Assembly: GCA_001632435.1 (NCBI GenBank)
Contig: KV424029.1
Coordinates: forward strand, 41,423-105,422
From: Calocera cornea HHB12733
Taxonomy: Eukaryota; Basidiomycota; Dacrymycetes; Dacrymycetales; Dacrymycetaceae
Length of the DNA: 64,000 nucleotides
Direction: 5' to 3'
Position 1 is the first letter of the stretch. Each line of letters starts with the position of its first letter. Below the pieces are notes generated by a model that ran no database searches, was not told the DNA's origin, and worked only from the letters and a program-made list of their open reading frames with translations. Shown here piece after piece: positions 11,026 to 22,409 of the stretch. The translations under genes and the position numbers were made by a program.

Positions 11026-11967
11026 ATGAGCGCTTCAGGCACCCAGCCTGAGGAAACGGCTCTTAATAAGGCAGAAGATCTGGCTGATGCTATAGAAGAT
11101 CTGGAAGAAATGTTCGCGCCTTTGCTTGAGGTGCCGCTGGCGGAAACCCTGCAGAAGCTGGAGCTCTTGCAGAGCGCGCAACTAGAGGTCTCCCTGGCTT
11201 ATGCTATTCACGATCTGCTATGGAGTGAGTTGTATTGCTTGCTTGATGTGGGTGTGATCTGATGGATTGTTGCTAGTGTATCTCAAGTGCAAAGGCATCG
11301 ATGCGAATGAGCACCCTGTGGCCGGTGAACTGGTACGCTGTCTCTTCTCTACGAGTTTTTGTCCGATACTGGACTATAACTCCAGAGCCGCCTCAAAGCC
11401 TATTTCCGCAAAGTAAAAGAAGCAGAGAACCCGCCTGCTCCGCAGCAGCGCCATCTCGCAGTAGACAAGAGCGCCGCCTCGCGATTCATCAACCACGCGC
11501 TCTCAGCAGCTCAAACGCTGCAAGATGAGGAACGGCAACCGACGGGCAAGGAGCCATATCAGGCACAGGATGTCGTCAACCCAAATGTGTTCTTCGACAA
11601 GGGCCAGACAACCATGCTTAACTGGATGCCGGCTAAGGCCAAGAAGCTGGATGAAGTGCTGCAGGAGCGGGAGGAGGGCGAAGAGAGCGAGCTGGAGATG
11701 ATGGATGGGGATGCAGAAGACGTCGAGGAGATAGAGAAAGAAGCTGACACGGCCGGGTCTAGGCCGTCTGGTCTGAGCCCTGCCAGCGGGGAGTCGAATA
11801 AAGGGAAGGGGAAGGGGAAGCGCCCACGCGAAGATCCATTTGCAGGTGAGTTCAGCTGCTGTCCTCCTCGACACAACTTGCTCACGAGGATCATAGGCTA
11901 TGGTGGGAAGCCAGCATCTTCAGGACAACCGTCGAAAAAGAAGAAAAAGAAGGCATCGAAAAGCTGA
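11026..11967 (+). CDS. LRP1: Exosome cofactor LRP1/Rrp47 (C1D family)
   Basis: Starts MSASGTQPEETALNKAEDL. Exons join to LLWMYLKCKGIDANEHPV, then GEL and SRLKAYFRKVKEAENPP, which is the Sas10/Utp3/C1D core of two helices and the LxRxKxYxxKVK-type motif. The middle carries DKSAASRFINHAL, typical of Rrp47/C1D. The C-terminus is acidic, then lysine-rich (KKKKKKASKS), as in RNA-binding tails of this family. Known of the family: nuclear cofactor of the exosome exonuclease Rrp6, involved in 3' processing of rRNA and snoRNA. Intron positions: after TGGA (~11225) to ~11277, ~11334 to ~11391, and a last one near 11846-11898. The gene is divergent from SF3B5. Confidence 0.92.
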
Positions 11968-12315
11968 AGCCCTCGCAGACTGTAGCAAGGTTACCAGCGC
12001 GCACTTGATACCATCGCATCCGCATCTGTACTACCATCACACATGCATTCTATAAACGATATAATTCATTGCTTTGGTTTGCTTCACTTCCAAGCCCGTT
12101 GAGGGGCACTCTAGTTGTACACTACCTAACAACCTCGACCCTCGAGATCCTCCATCGCAGAACACGTCCGCGCCCACTCAACCCAGCATACACTACCCCG
12201 TATACATGTTACTCAGACAAGCCGAAAAGAAAGGAGAAGTGTGGTAAGGGATGGTACAGTAATGTCACAAACGAGAGATGGTCCTCAGAAAAAGCACATA
12301 CGGGAGTTGCTAGAG
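11968..12315. other. Convergent 3' intergenic space
   Basis: Lies between the stops of LRP1 and the F-box/LRR gene. It holds 3' UTR and terminator sequence; no gene is seen. Confidence 0.4.
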
Positions 12316-15300
12316 TCACATAATGACACAACCGCGATCATCGCCGTTATTGGCCCCAGCGACAGCGGCCGGCGGTTCCGCGCCAACGTACATGCTGCCC
12401 CCCATGCCTCCCCGACCTCCACTCCAACGAATAACCCATCTGCTTCGGCGACGTTCGCTTACCTGCGCTGCAGTCCCCTCCTCGCCATCTCCTTCCAGCT
12501 GATCTTCTCTGACGAGATCCGGATCGAGACCGCCACGAGCGGCAATGCGGGACCGGTTGAGATCGCCCTCCGTAAGTCTGCGACTGCCCACAAGGCGCTT
12601 CCTGCGTTCGCGGAGAGCCGTAGCCGTGTCGACCGCTTGCCAGCTCCAGAAGCTCTTGAGGATGGTCTTGCTCTCATCGCATTCATCCTGCGCGGCGGTC
12701 AGGCTCGGACCGGGGAGATGAACGTCTGCATGCGGCGAGCCATCGTCGTAGCCCATCGCTTGCGCTTCCCACGCCTTCCATCCTCGACGAGGTCGGGTGT
12801 GGGCAGCGAGCTCCGATACGACCGCCTTGCCAACGCTTCGACAATCGATAGCGACTATCTCTGCACCAACCATCTTGCGTTTGCGCGCCGTGCGGACAAA
12901 CTCGCGCAGGACGCTATCAGACACACGGGTGTTGTCAAGCTCCAGGACCCGAAGCTTGGTACAGGCCCGCAGGAGGCGAAGAACGCCGTCATTAGTGATA
13001 TTGGTGGCGTAGGACAGTATCAGTTGTTCCAACATCTCGCCGGGTGTTACCTTCGTGCCGGGTAAGCGGTGCTCAGGCGGAGGAGGCGTCAGTGCGTCCA
13101 GCACACGATCGGTGATATCCATCGCATCATCCAAGTCGACCTTGCGAATATATGGTACGGTACCAAGCAGATGCACAAGCCCATCATCCTTCATAGCTCC
13201 ACCAAGATCAGCAAGCTCGAGGAGCTCGAGCTTCGGCACAGCGTGCGCGAGGTTGAAACAGGCGCGGTCGGTGATCTCGGGGCAGCTAGAGAGGTTGAGA
13301 TGTCGGAGCTTCGTCAAGCGGCGATAGTGCGTCGTCATCTCTGCCGGGTCGCGGCCAGCCTCGCGGGATGTCAATGCGATCTTGTCACATGCGCTGTCCT
13401 TCGTGCACAAGATGAGAGCTTCGATGGCGGCGTCTGTGAGTAGCCTGCTTCCGCTGAGATCCAGGACCTCCAATTCAGGTATATGCTGCCCGATCGAAGT
13501 CAAGACGTCGACATTTGCGTATCGCAGACCGGCCATCCGTAGCTCTCGGATCTTCGAGTGCTTTCGTGCCTTGCCATCGACCAGCGGACCAGAGGCAATG
13601 GAACCGAGCGCGACGATGCCGGACCCACTGAGGTATGGGCAGCGAGTGACGTCCACAACTTGGAGCTGTGGGCAATGTGTAGCGAGCAGGTTCATCGTGT
13701 AATTCGTGACGGCCAAAGAGGCGCAGAAGTTCACATTCTGGAGCATTGGCGAGGTGGCAATAAGCAGGTGCAGTGGGCCGGTGCTGATGTGCCGGCAGCC
13801 ACGGAGATTCAGCGAGCGAAGCTGAGTCTGAGGGATGTACGGCGCTGCCAGGCCTTTCGCGACGATGGGGAATAGCCGAGGCAAGTTGACGATGGATGCA
13901 TGTTTAACGAATGGTGAAGCAGATGCGACGAGATGCTGGACAGCAGACCTTGTAATTTGCGAATAGGGCGAGAGATCGATGGTCGACCAGAGCTGGCCGT
14001 CAAAGGCGAGAGAGCGCCAAGTACGGGAAACCTGAGCGCATATAATGAGTCAGAGATCAAACAATAGGCGACAGTATGGACTCACGCGGGACAACTTAAT
14101 GATCTCCCGGTAGCCCATGGCAGATCCAACCCAGCGTTCCTGACTTGCACGATAGACGGTCCATAGACCTTCTCTGACTTCGCGCTCGTGCTCCTCCGCG
14201 CAGACCACAACAATGGAGCGGAGGCATTCGAGCTGGAGCTCGCGGGGAAGGACCTTCTCGAAGAGATTTGGCGGGACCTCAGGCTCGATGGTGGCCTGGG
14301 TTGTCAGGTAGTCGGAGCCGTCGGAGGTAGTAAGGGGCGGGTCGGATGGTGAAAGACCGAGGGTCAAGGTCGGTGTGACAGGGGGCGAAGATGTGATAAC
14401 ATAAGGAAGCGGCGAGGAAAATGCGCGCATCTTGCCCTTGCCCTTACGAGCCGCAGACGAAGACATCGGCTCGTGGGGAATAGAGACTGAAGGAGCCGGA
14501 GGTGCGGATAGAGGGCTGGGAGCCGGTGATGATGGAGCGCTCTCGAGCGGAGAGCCGGAGCCGGAAGCCACCGGTGAAGCCACTGGCTCTTGCTCCATCC
14601 TGCTGCTCTTCCTCGAAAGGAGGCCCTTCAGGCCCAGCTTGCTCTTCGCGATCTTGCTCTTCATCTTGCTGAAGCTCGACTTGCTCGAGGTTGATGTGGT
14701 GGACGAGATCGAAAGCGCGAAGGAGATCGAGGACAGGGAACGGGGCCGAGATACGGGGGAACGCGAGGGGTTCCGAGACGTTTGCGCGGGGAGCTGGTGT
14801 GGAAGGTCCATCCTTGCTGACGTAGGAGAAGGCGGCAGGGGGATCATCAGGGGTAAGGAGGCATGATGATCCAAAGAGGCAGATAGCTCGATGTCCCCTG
14901 AGAGAGGGCTGAGCACATTGTCGATATCATCCGTGCCGCCGGCAGTGGTACTGATACTGTTACGATTGTTGATGGTGTTATTACTGTTGTTACGGTTGTT
15001 CATGTTGTTGTTGTTGTCTACAGAGGCAGATATGTTACAGGCCGAATCTTGTCCCTCCGTTGATACAGGAGATGGTACAGAAAGTTGCAGGGGTTGGTGC
15101 GGGAGTACAGATGTTGAAGTGTTGGTTACAATAGACAGCGGTGCAGAGGTCGCCTCCATCGACGACAAGAGCGCAGCGTCGGTGCTCTCCCGTGTGCATA
15201 CATTGAGTTGATCGAAGTGGTCCTCGAAAGCCTGGCGCTTCTCATCGTAGCTTGCGTAGCTCGTGGCAGGGGTGATCATCTGGTCCCCGTCCCCGTCGGC

Positions 15301-15837
15301 TTCGTAGTAGCGCCTTGCGGAGTACATGCCGCTCTGCATGGGAGAGAAGTTGAAGCTCGCAGGCGTACGAGGCGAGGAAGAGGACCCGGATGCGAAGGAG
15401 TAGGAGACGGAATAGGCGCGCGAGTGCGAGGTGGAGTAGGAAGCCGTAATTGGGATCGCCGCTGGCCCGAGCACAGTAGGTGGGATGGCGCTGAGGACAT
15501 CGGTCTCTTCGACAGGCACCTCGTGGTCGTCCTCATCGTTGAGAGAGATGGCCTTCCCCTTCCCCTTCCCGTTTCCGCTCGCCCCCTCATTGCGCTCGCC
15601 TTCATCCACTCGCTCAGGCTCGCCCCGCATAGATAGTGCCTGCATAGCGAGTGCGAGTGCGCTGCTCGATGGTGCCAGCTCCGCTTCGGTCGACCAGGTC
15701 GAGCACAGCTCGTGTCTGTCTTCTGGATGCATCGACGAGGAGAGCAGGCCTATCGAGCTCGAGCTCGATCCCGACCGCGAGTGAGCCGGGCTAGCTTGCG
15801 AGAGGAGGGAATCGCGTGTGCCCTCCTCCGTCATCAT
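12316..15837 (-). CDS. F-box/leucine-rich-repeat protein (GRR1/FBXL type) with C-terminal CaaX box
   Basis: Two exons (15837-14086 and 14031-12316; intron 14032-14085) give 1155 residues. Residues 1-~480 are disordered, Ser/Asn-rich. The F-box begins FEKVLPRELQLECLRSIV, is interrupted by ~45 charged residues (EEHEREVREGLW...), and resumes LSRVSRTWRSLAFDGQLWS. About a dozen LRRs of the AMN1/GRR1 kind follow (LRSLNLRGCRHIS, LEVLDLSGSRLLTD, LRHLNLSSCPEITD, LRVLELDNTRVSD). The protein ends CVIM, a prenylation CaaX motif. Known role of the family: substrate receptor of SCF ubiquitin ligases. The CaaX suggests membrane anchoring, as in animal FBXL2/FBXL20. The ATG at 15837 (with a second at 15834) is chosen over the longer frame to 16089. 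Confidence 0.88.
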
Positions 15838-18189
15838 TGACGTCGCTTGTCGAACGGTAATTGTACAACGCTCGCTGCCCAGTGGATGTGGCTCCGGACA
15901 GCGAGCAATAAGAAATAGAGTATGGGAGACAAGATAAAGTGGACAGGAGTACACGAGCGCCTCTCGTCCGAGAGTGGGAGGAGGGGATGGCTGCCAGCCT
16001 GAGCAGCACGCCCACCGCCCCGCAATTGCATCGGCGCGGGAACCGTTACCGCCCGCCCGCATCCGGATGAGCTCGGGGCTCGGGCTCATGACGCGCGCGG
16101 AAGCAAGCTCTTAATCAGGCTCATTACATCTGGCACGCGATAGGATAGGAGGGGGGCACCGGCCCTCCCAAAGCCGGCGTTCCGATACCCCTCCTCCACA
16201 TGAATCCCCGCCCCCTATACTTATTGTGAGGGAAAGGATACTCTTCCTTACAGGCGTGGTGTGCAATATATGCTGTCATAATAGCGTTTGTCACATTGTG
16301 TCTCCAACGCGTTGCAGAAGGCGACAAACGACAAGCTCCGCGCGTCAAGCCACTGAAGTCATGCGAACTTGCAAGGAAATGGCGACAGCACTGGGAGCGC
16401 GACAGATATGGGGCCCTCTCATGGGATGGCGTCTCATCAACCGCAACACTAGCATTCCAGCGCCAACACCCGGTGACACTCCTAGACCTTATCGCCTAGG
16501 AAAGGAGGAATTCGTGGGCGTATCCTATCAGCGTGTTGTACGGCAGCATTTGGGCGATCTGTAGGAATATGTCTGCAAACTGCCTTGTCCTCGGTGTGGT
16601 TGGCAGTCGCACGTTCGTATTTATAGCTGGACAACGAGAAACAAGCCAAATATAGTGCCATGGACCACCAATTCATCGGTAATGAGCAGAATATGGCAAT
16701 ACCATAATTCACCGATACCATATGATTATTGGGAAGTATGCGGAACTACGTTGCAATGGCATCTCGTTGAGGGAAGTCGAAGGTGCGAGAGGCTCAGCAA
16801 CCTAATTGAGGGTGTATATAGGGGGTTGATACGTTGCTGTGGTATACGTTGACTGTCAATGAGCCATTGATCAAGCTCTGCATCCACGCGCCGCTCCATC
16901 CTCCCTTCCCTCTCTGGGAAGAACATAATAAGAATAGAAATGCTCGGCAAGATCTCGTGCGGGGCCCAACAAAGGGAAGACGGTCTATATGGCATGCAGA
17001 CGGCTCAGCTGACTGAATGCGGAGCGCAAATAGCGGAGTCTATCTGAGTTCGAATCGCGGTGTTCGGGGTACGATGGCCGGGGCGTTGACTTGGCAACAA
17101 CGACGTCTCCGGAGGAGAGCCAAGGAGGGAAGAGAGCGCAGAGTCATTGACTTCCATCACCGAAACGGGCCCTACACGGACCGGATGCGGGGCTGTTATG
17201 ATTCGGAGGGAAACAGCATGCGGACAGAGAGATAAGACAGGGACGATGCAGGAATAACGAGAAGTCAGAATATTCGACCCGCTTCTTGTGAAACCAAATG
17301 TTACGAAAAACCTTGGGAATGCCCCCGCCGAATCGTCAAAATATTCGAAACTGACGTGCAGGACCTTTCCCCCCTCCCACCATTCAAGAATTGTCTTGTC
17401 GGCACAAACTGTGGTGGCAGGGTGGGCGGATAAAAGTCTGGGCAGGGCATAGAGCGTTTGTGGGATGGGGCCGAAAGATGAAGAGGCCGAATGGACCATC
17501 AATACGCCGATCGTGTCGGATGAAGCGATCGATAAGGAAGGGCTTTGGTCCCTTCGAATGGCTGAATGAGAGTTCAGGCGGTGCGTGAAAATGCTGACAA
17601 ACGAGCTAGTTAGAGTTGAATCCCGTGCATCGCATCTCAATGGAAGAGGTGGAAGTGGAGAGGCTTTACGCACGCCATAGAAGGAACGGGGCGAACGGTG
17701 CCCTCGTTCACGTCATATCAGGCAAGCATGTTGGACGAGGATCACGAGAGCAAGGGAGTCTCAGGATCAGACGTTTTGATTGGCGGGATCATCCGGGGGA
17801 GCTGTGCTTAGTGGGTCCTATGATGCCGCGAGCTCGCTATCAGTCGTGCCTGAGAATCACGTGACGTGGCTTGAGGAGCAAAACATAGTGTCATATGAGA
17901 CGTGGGACGGGGGGGAGCGGAACCTAATGCACCCAGGTCATGGGCCTGCCAGTAAGCGTGTGAGCGGTGTGAGCGTGTAACCGTATTGCACCAGTTGGGA
18001 GGGGGCTTCAGACAGACAGGGCATGGACCACAAGGGGGGTTCGAATGGGAAGCGGCCCCAGTGGGGGAACGCAAGTGGGTGCGGCGGGCCTATGGAATCA
18101 GACGGGACGCGCGAGGAGCACCGAGAGGCAAGGGAGGCAAAGGGAGCAAGACGCGGAGACGCGGTCAGTGCGTATGCCTCCTCCCCCAC
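15838..18189. other. Long intergenic region, no gene supported
   Basis: About 2.3 kb. The longest ORF (17005-17673, minus, 222 codons) has no recognisable domain, no intron structure and a composition unlike neighbouring genes, so I leave it uncalled. A short or lineage-specific gene or a noncoding RNA cannot be excluded. Confidence 0.4.
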
Positions 18190-18195
18190 TATATA
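18190..18195 (+). promoter_or_regulatory. TATA box of the small HMG-box-like gene
   Basis: TATATA inside a pyrimidine-rich stretch, ~135 bp before the ATG at 18328. A CT-rich leader follows, as is common in highly expressed basidiomycete genes. Confidence 0.5.
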
Positions 18196-18327
18196 GCACC
18201 GTCTATAGGGCCCATCGCCCGTTTCCCCCTCCTTACCCACGCACCACCACCTCGCTCTCCCGCGTCTCCAGACTAGCAAATCCGCTTCCCCTACCCTTCG
18301 CCCGCATCCCTACTTAATACGTCAAGT

Positions 18328-18810
18328 ATGCCTAAGGTTGCCGCTTCCAAGACCGAGAAGACCGAGAAGAAGTGTACGTCCCTTTTCCTCCCCTAAGGCG
18401 CATACAGCCAGGGCCCCTATTACCATCACGCTGACTCACGTGACCGTGTTTTCTCTCCCTCCTCGTCGCGTCCTCCTCCCTTCGACACCTCGCCATATCA
18501 TCGGCTCATCATGCATCCCTTCTGTATAATCGCTTGTAACCCGCAGCTGCTGGTGGTGCGAAGAAGAAGTCTTCCCCGTACAACGTCTTCATGAAGAATG
18601 AGCTCGCTAAGCTGAAGGAGAAGCACCCCGACATGCCCCATAAGGAGAGGTAAGTTTAGCGTTCCATGTCCCTCTCCTCATCATCTTACATATATCGTCA
18701 GGTTCAAGACCGCTGCCTCTTCGTGGGCCACTGCCAGTAAGTTGTTGGCTCAGTTCGTTAACCAATATGTGCTAATAATAGCAACAGAGGAGAACCCCAA
18801 GAACAAATAA
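18328..18810 (+). CDS. Small HMG-box-like (YABBY-type) nuclear protein
   Basis: Four exons (18328-18373, 18547-18649, 18702-18736, 18788-18810) sum to 207 nt, giving 68 residues. The basic N-terminus (MPKVAASKTEKTEKKSAGGA) is followed by SPYNVFMKNELAKLKEKHP, DMPHKERFKTAASSWATAK and ENPKNK. The pattern SPYNxFMKxEL...KxxxPxxxHKExFKxAAxxWxxxxENPKN is that of the single HMG/YABBY-like fold found in small basidiomycete proteins. The last acceptor is chosen as CAACAG so that the tail reads AKENPKNK. It probably binds DNA or chromatin; a specific role is unknown. It is flanked by long empty spaces. Confidence 0.85.
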
Positions 18811-20240
18811 GTGTTATGTCCGACTGTCACCAATCGGCTCCCCTTATGGTTTCCCGTTCTTCTCTTTCTCCCTCCTGTGCTTTGCCTACTTGTATGCTGC
18901 TGCTCGTGCTATCATAGCTTCACATACTCAACCCGGCGGTGTAGCTCGCCGAGCCACCCCGGATTGTTGTTTCTGCTTTCGGGGTTGTGTGTCTAATCGT
19001 GTATTATGCCCACCACCTGCTTAAGTCTGATCTAATCCATTACTGTTCGGTGCTCTGCGAACTTGATGGCATGCCTCCTTTGCCTGCTCGGATGTTAACA
19101 AGCTCCTGTAAGAGCCTAGCTCGCCAATGCGTACCAGGACCCTCTCGGCGCGTCGACGCGTATTACCTAACTGATAAACAAAAGGATGAGCTTCTCCGCA
19201 GGTCGCTTAATGCGCTTCCACGACCTCCATTCAATTCTCTTTGGCTCCTCGTAGGTGGCTTCTGCAGCTTCCTGAGAATATTCGACGGTGCCGCATTGCA
19301 AGGGTAGCACCAGCAGACAGTTGTGGCATGTTTGCAGCGTGTTGCACGCGTGTGCCAGCACACTTCCTTGCAAACCTGCCAGATCCGCGATGCATTGTTC
19401 TGGTGGGCAGGTATCCGTTTCGTTGGGTCAAAGACCGTGTTCTCAAAGCGATGCGCTTTGTCCGGATCCGGCACGTTGGGCTTACTTGCTGTTTTCGCAC
19501 GGTAGGGTTGTGTTCCTAGAGGGTGATATCCACTCACTAGGGCACAGTGATGCGAACAACCCAATTTGTCAATATATACACCGACTCGGTTCAACCTGAT
19601 CCAACGATTTATGTTTCATGTTTCACCTCAATTGGCGAACACCAACTTCGTCCGATGAATATTCTGGAGGGAGCGGCATTGTCCTCTGGTTGAACAAGCC
19701 CGCCTTTGCCAGCGGATGGGAACGTGGATCATGGAGCGGCCGAGCCAGGATCACCCACACGATTCTTGCGATCTTTGGCCGATAGCCTATGGTATGGTGC
19801 CTGCATTCAATCTGACAGGCGTCCAATCAATCCATATTGCAGAAGACTTCTGTTGAACGCCGGACCGCCTCCCATCGTGCAGGGCCCCAACCGGCAGCCG
19901 AGCCGGATCTTATCGCTTCTCTAGGCTCGGCCTCTCGAGTCAGCCGCTCAAGACCAATAGCAGCCTTCGCTGCATCCTATAGAAGGCCCTGCATCGCTTC
20001 CCTTGGGCCGATCCTTTCCTGTTCTATTTGACCTCCGTACTTCGCCAACGTCAGTCACAGATCCAGGATCTCCTCACATATACTGTCTCTCTCTAACCCC
20101 GCGCAGGCAGGAACGTGTTTTCCAGCGGCACCTTTCCATCAGGCGGGACATCGTTGAGCACGGCGACTTCCGGCCCTTTCTCACTCCGCGTTACGTTTTC
20201 GGCCTTGCGGGGGATTGCGTGGCCTCCATGCTGCCGCCTG
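18811..20240. other. Intergenic, no gene supported
   Basis: ORFs of ~60-140 codons exist on both strands around 19160-19600 in overlapping frames, the picture expected from noncoding sequence. No domain is recognised. Confidence 0.4.
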
Positions 20241-20247
20241 TATAAAG
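20241..20247 (+). promoter_or_regulatory. TATA box of methyltransferase family member 4
   Basis: TATAAAG, 44 bp before ATG 20285, close to the 46-52 bp seen in the paralogues 13-19 kb away. Confidence 0.65.
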
Positions 20248-20284
20248 AGGACTGCCTCCGCGCGCCAAAGCTTCATCATCATCA

Positions 20285-22084
20285 ATGTCGACCGCCCCTA
20301 CTACCCAGACTCGTAGCTGGCGACAGAGGCTAGTTTCTCTGACATCGGCGAGCAGACCTCCGGAGACCTCTACCCACTCTTCCCGCGTCTCGCCCTCACG
20401 GGCGAGAACGTCTTCCACGGACGAGGGCTATGCGACAGATGTTGAGTCATCGGCACGCCGTAGGGGTTTCTCACTGCACGGGTCTCCGTCTCAGCAGAGG
20501 CCGAATACGCCCGCGAACGTACCACCGGTTCCTCAACTTCCTGCTCATCTGAGAGCGAATGGAGTGCCAAGCCCGTCGACTTCACGGCCACGACAACCAG
20601 CTTCGGCCGACGTGGAAGGTGGCTACAGCACTGATGCCTCTCATGCTCGTCATCGGCGCGCTCGAACCATGGGCGATGCAAGGCCTGCTGTACCTCCTGT
20701 TCCTGCTCGTGTTCGGTCAGAGATTCGTGCCTCTGCACCTGTTCCCGCAGTGCCGAGCATCAGCGGTGTGCATCCCCCTTGCGTGTCGGACTCCGAAGGT
20801 GAAAGTACGGCGGTGCATGCCGTAAGGAGGTCTTCAGTCAGCACACCTTCGGGTCCACGAAACGAGAGAGAAAGGCAGCTGCAAAGCTCCATTCCGTATC
20901 CTCTAAATGTATTTGATGATGATGCGCGCAGAGTGTCGGTAAGCTCATCTTGACAAGCGAATCAATTGTTGATTTGGGTCTAGAGAGAAATATATGTATT
21001 GCGCTGCGTATTATGTGAACGGCCCATATCGCAAAAGCCGCTACAGAGGACCTTCTTTCTTCGAAGCCCGAAAGGCCAGTCCACCTCGACGCGTCCTGGA
21101 TGTTGGCTGCGGTCATGGCTATTGGCTTCGCGATGCATCAGCGTCTTGGCCTGTAAGCTTTAAGATTGTTGAGCTACAGCATCAGCTGAATTTAGTCAGG
21201 AAACTACATTCATTGGCTTTGATGCTTTTCTTTTGCCACATGTTGCTATGACAGAAGAGCAACTCACAAGAGTTTCATTTAAGCAGGGAAACATCCTGTG
21301 GGTTCCCCTTCCAACACTATCTCTCTTCATGGACTGATAGACCGCAGTGAACCTGTCCTACCGTTCAGTTTCGGGGAATTCGACTACATACGACTGGCAA
21401 ATATGCGTATGGCCATCCCCGATGCAATGGTGGGCGTCTATTCCATGACTTTCTTGTTCCAAGCTAAATTCCAGCAGTGGTCCAGTGTGCTTCAAGTATG
21501 TGCAATCAATCCGAAAGTGACGTCTGCCTCAACTGATTTGTAGAAACTTTGCAGGCTGCTCTGCGAGAACGGGATGCTTGAGGTAAGTTCCCAGCCACAT
21601 TATTTCTCACGCTCATGTCGCTTGCCAGATCCTGGATGATGGCTGGACCTATTTAGGCAAGTACTACAATGCCAACATATCGACTTTTAAGATGAGCTAT
21701 GAGGAGCACTTTGAGTTCATGATGAGGGAGAAAGGATATAAAGAGAGTATTCGAGCTGCTCGGCACTATGAACGGCTCATTGAGCGTCCTCTGCGCAACA
21801 TCGAATACATGGCTCCTGTCGCCCGTGGTCCGATCAATGTTGTCAACCTCGATCCTAAGCTCGATTGGAGATGGAGGAAGACGCTCTTCCTCGCCGAGCA
21901 GGCTATACGGAATACGCTCCTGCCCATCGTCGCTCGCACCGAGCCGGATCCTTCAAGCCCAGCTGCAAAAATGACCTCGCAGGAAAAGCACGACCTGTTC
22001 GCGCAAGATGTGGATGGGCTCGTAGAGCTTCTGAAAGTGTACGTGTATCGTTGGGTATTCCGCTTCACTTCTGACGACCCCTAA
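20285..22084 (+). CDS. Disordered-N-terminus class I methyltransferase, family member 4 (complete)
   Basis: Starts MSTAPTTQTRSWRQRLVSLT. Residues 1-~215 are disordered, with DEGYATD and EGGYSTD and the linker SSIPYPLNVFDDDARRV. The next exon has KYMYCAAYYVNGPYRKSR and RVLDVGCGHGYWLRDAS (motif I). Then come an exon of 98 nt with TTFIGFDAFLLP and VSFKQGNIL, an exon with EFDYIRLANMRMAIP, an 18-nt exon (WSSVLQ), a 39-nt exon (KLCRLLCENGMLE) and a last exon with ILDDGWTYLG, ending FTSDDP. Exon 3 is 98 nt here and in member 2. The first intron can use a GTCGGT or a GTAAGC donor, giving ..RRVEKY or ..RRVSKY. Total is about 496 residues. The substrate is unknown. It is on the opposite strand and 10 kb away from the other members. 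Confidence 0.85.
21478..21495 (+). other. 18-nt microexon of family member 4
   Basis: Codons WSSVLQ between a CAGCAG acceptor and a GTATGT donor. The preceding intron (21430-21477) is 48 nt with no in-frame stop, so retention would insert 16 residues without breaking the frame. Confidence 0.7.
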
Positions 22085-22409
22085 AGGTCACCGAACCTCC
22101 ACAGGTATCGCCCCGTTCAATTTCATTCTCTCGTATATCAGCGGAAAACCAGGGCACATTGATTGTGCTGGCCGCTCGTTGATAGCAAAAGCTTACGAGT
22201 CTCACGCCTGTACGGTTGACGAAAACCCCAACCCCAAAATGCATAGATGATCCTCTCCTCCGCAGATATAATCGACCAACGCCGGTTGCAGAGACCTCCT
22301 TTGCGTGTTGGTTGCCCGCATGAGTACGATCCACCGTACACCGAACCCCGGCCATTGCCACTTGTGTGCAATTCGATCTGTTAATGCCACTGTGCTAAGG
22401 AAATATGGC
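22085..22409. other. Convergent 3' intergenic space
   Basis: Between the stop of family member 4 and the stop of mS23; no gene seen. Confidence 0.4.

Noticed and set aside
15208..15636. Plus-strand ORF of 142 codons
   Set aside because: Antisense to the Ser-rich N-terminus of the F-box/LRR gene; composition explained by the opposite strand.
17005..17673. 222-codon minus-strand ORF in the large gap
   Set aside because: No recognisable motif, low-complexity Ser-rich composition and overlapping ORFs on the other strand. Nothing supports a gene.
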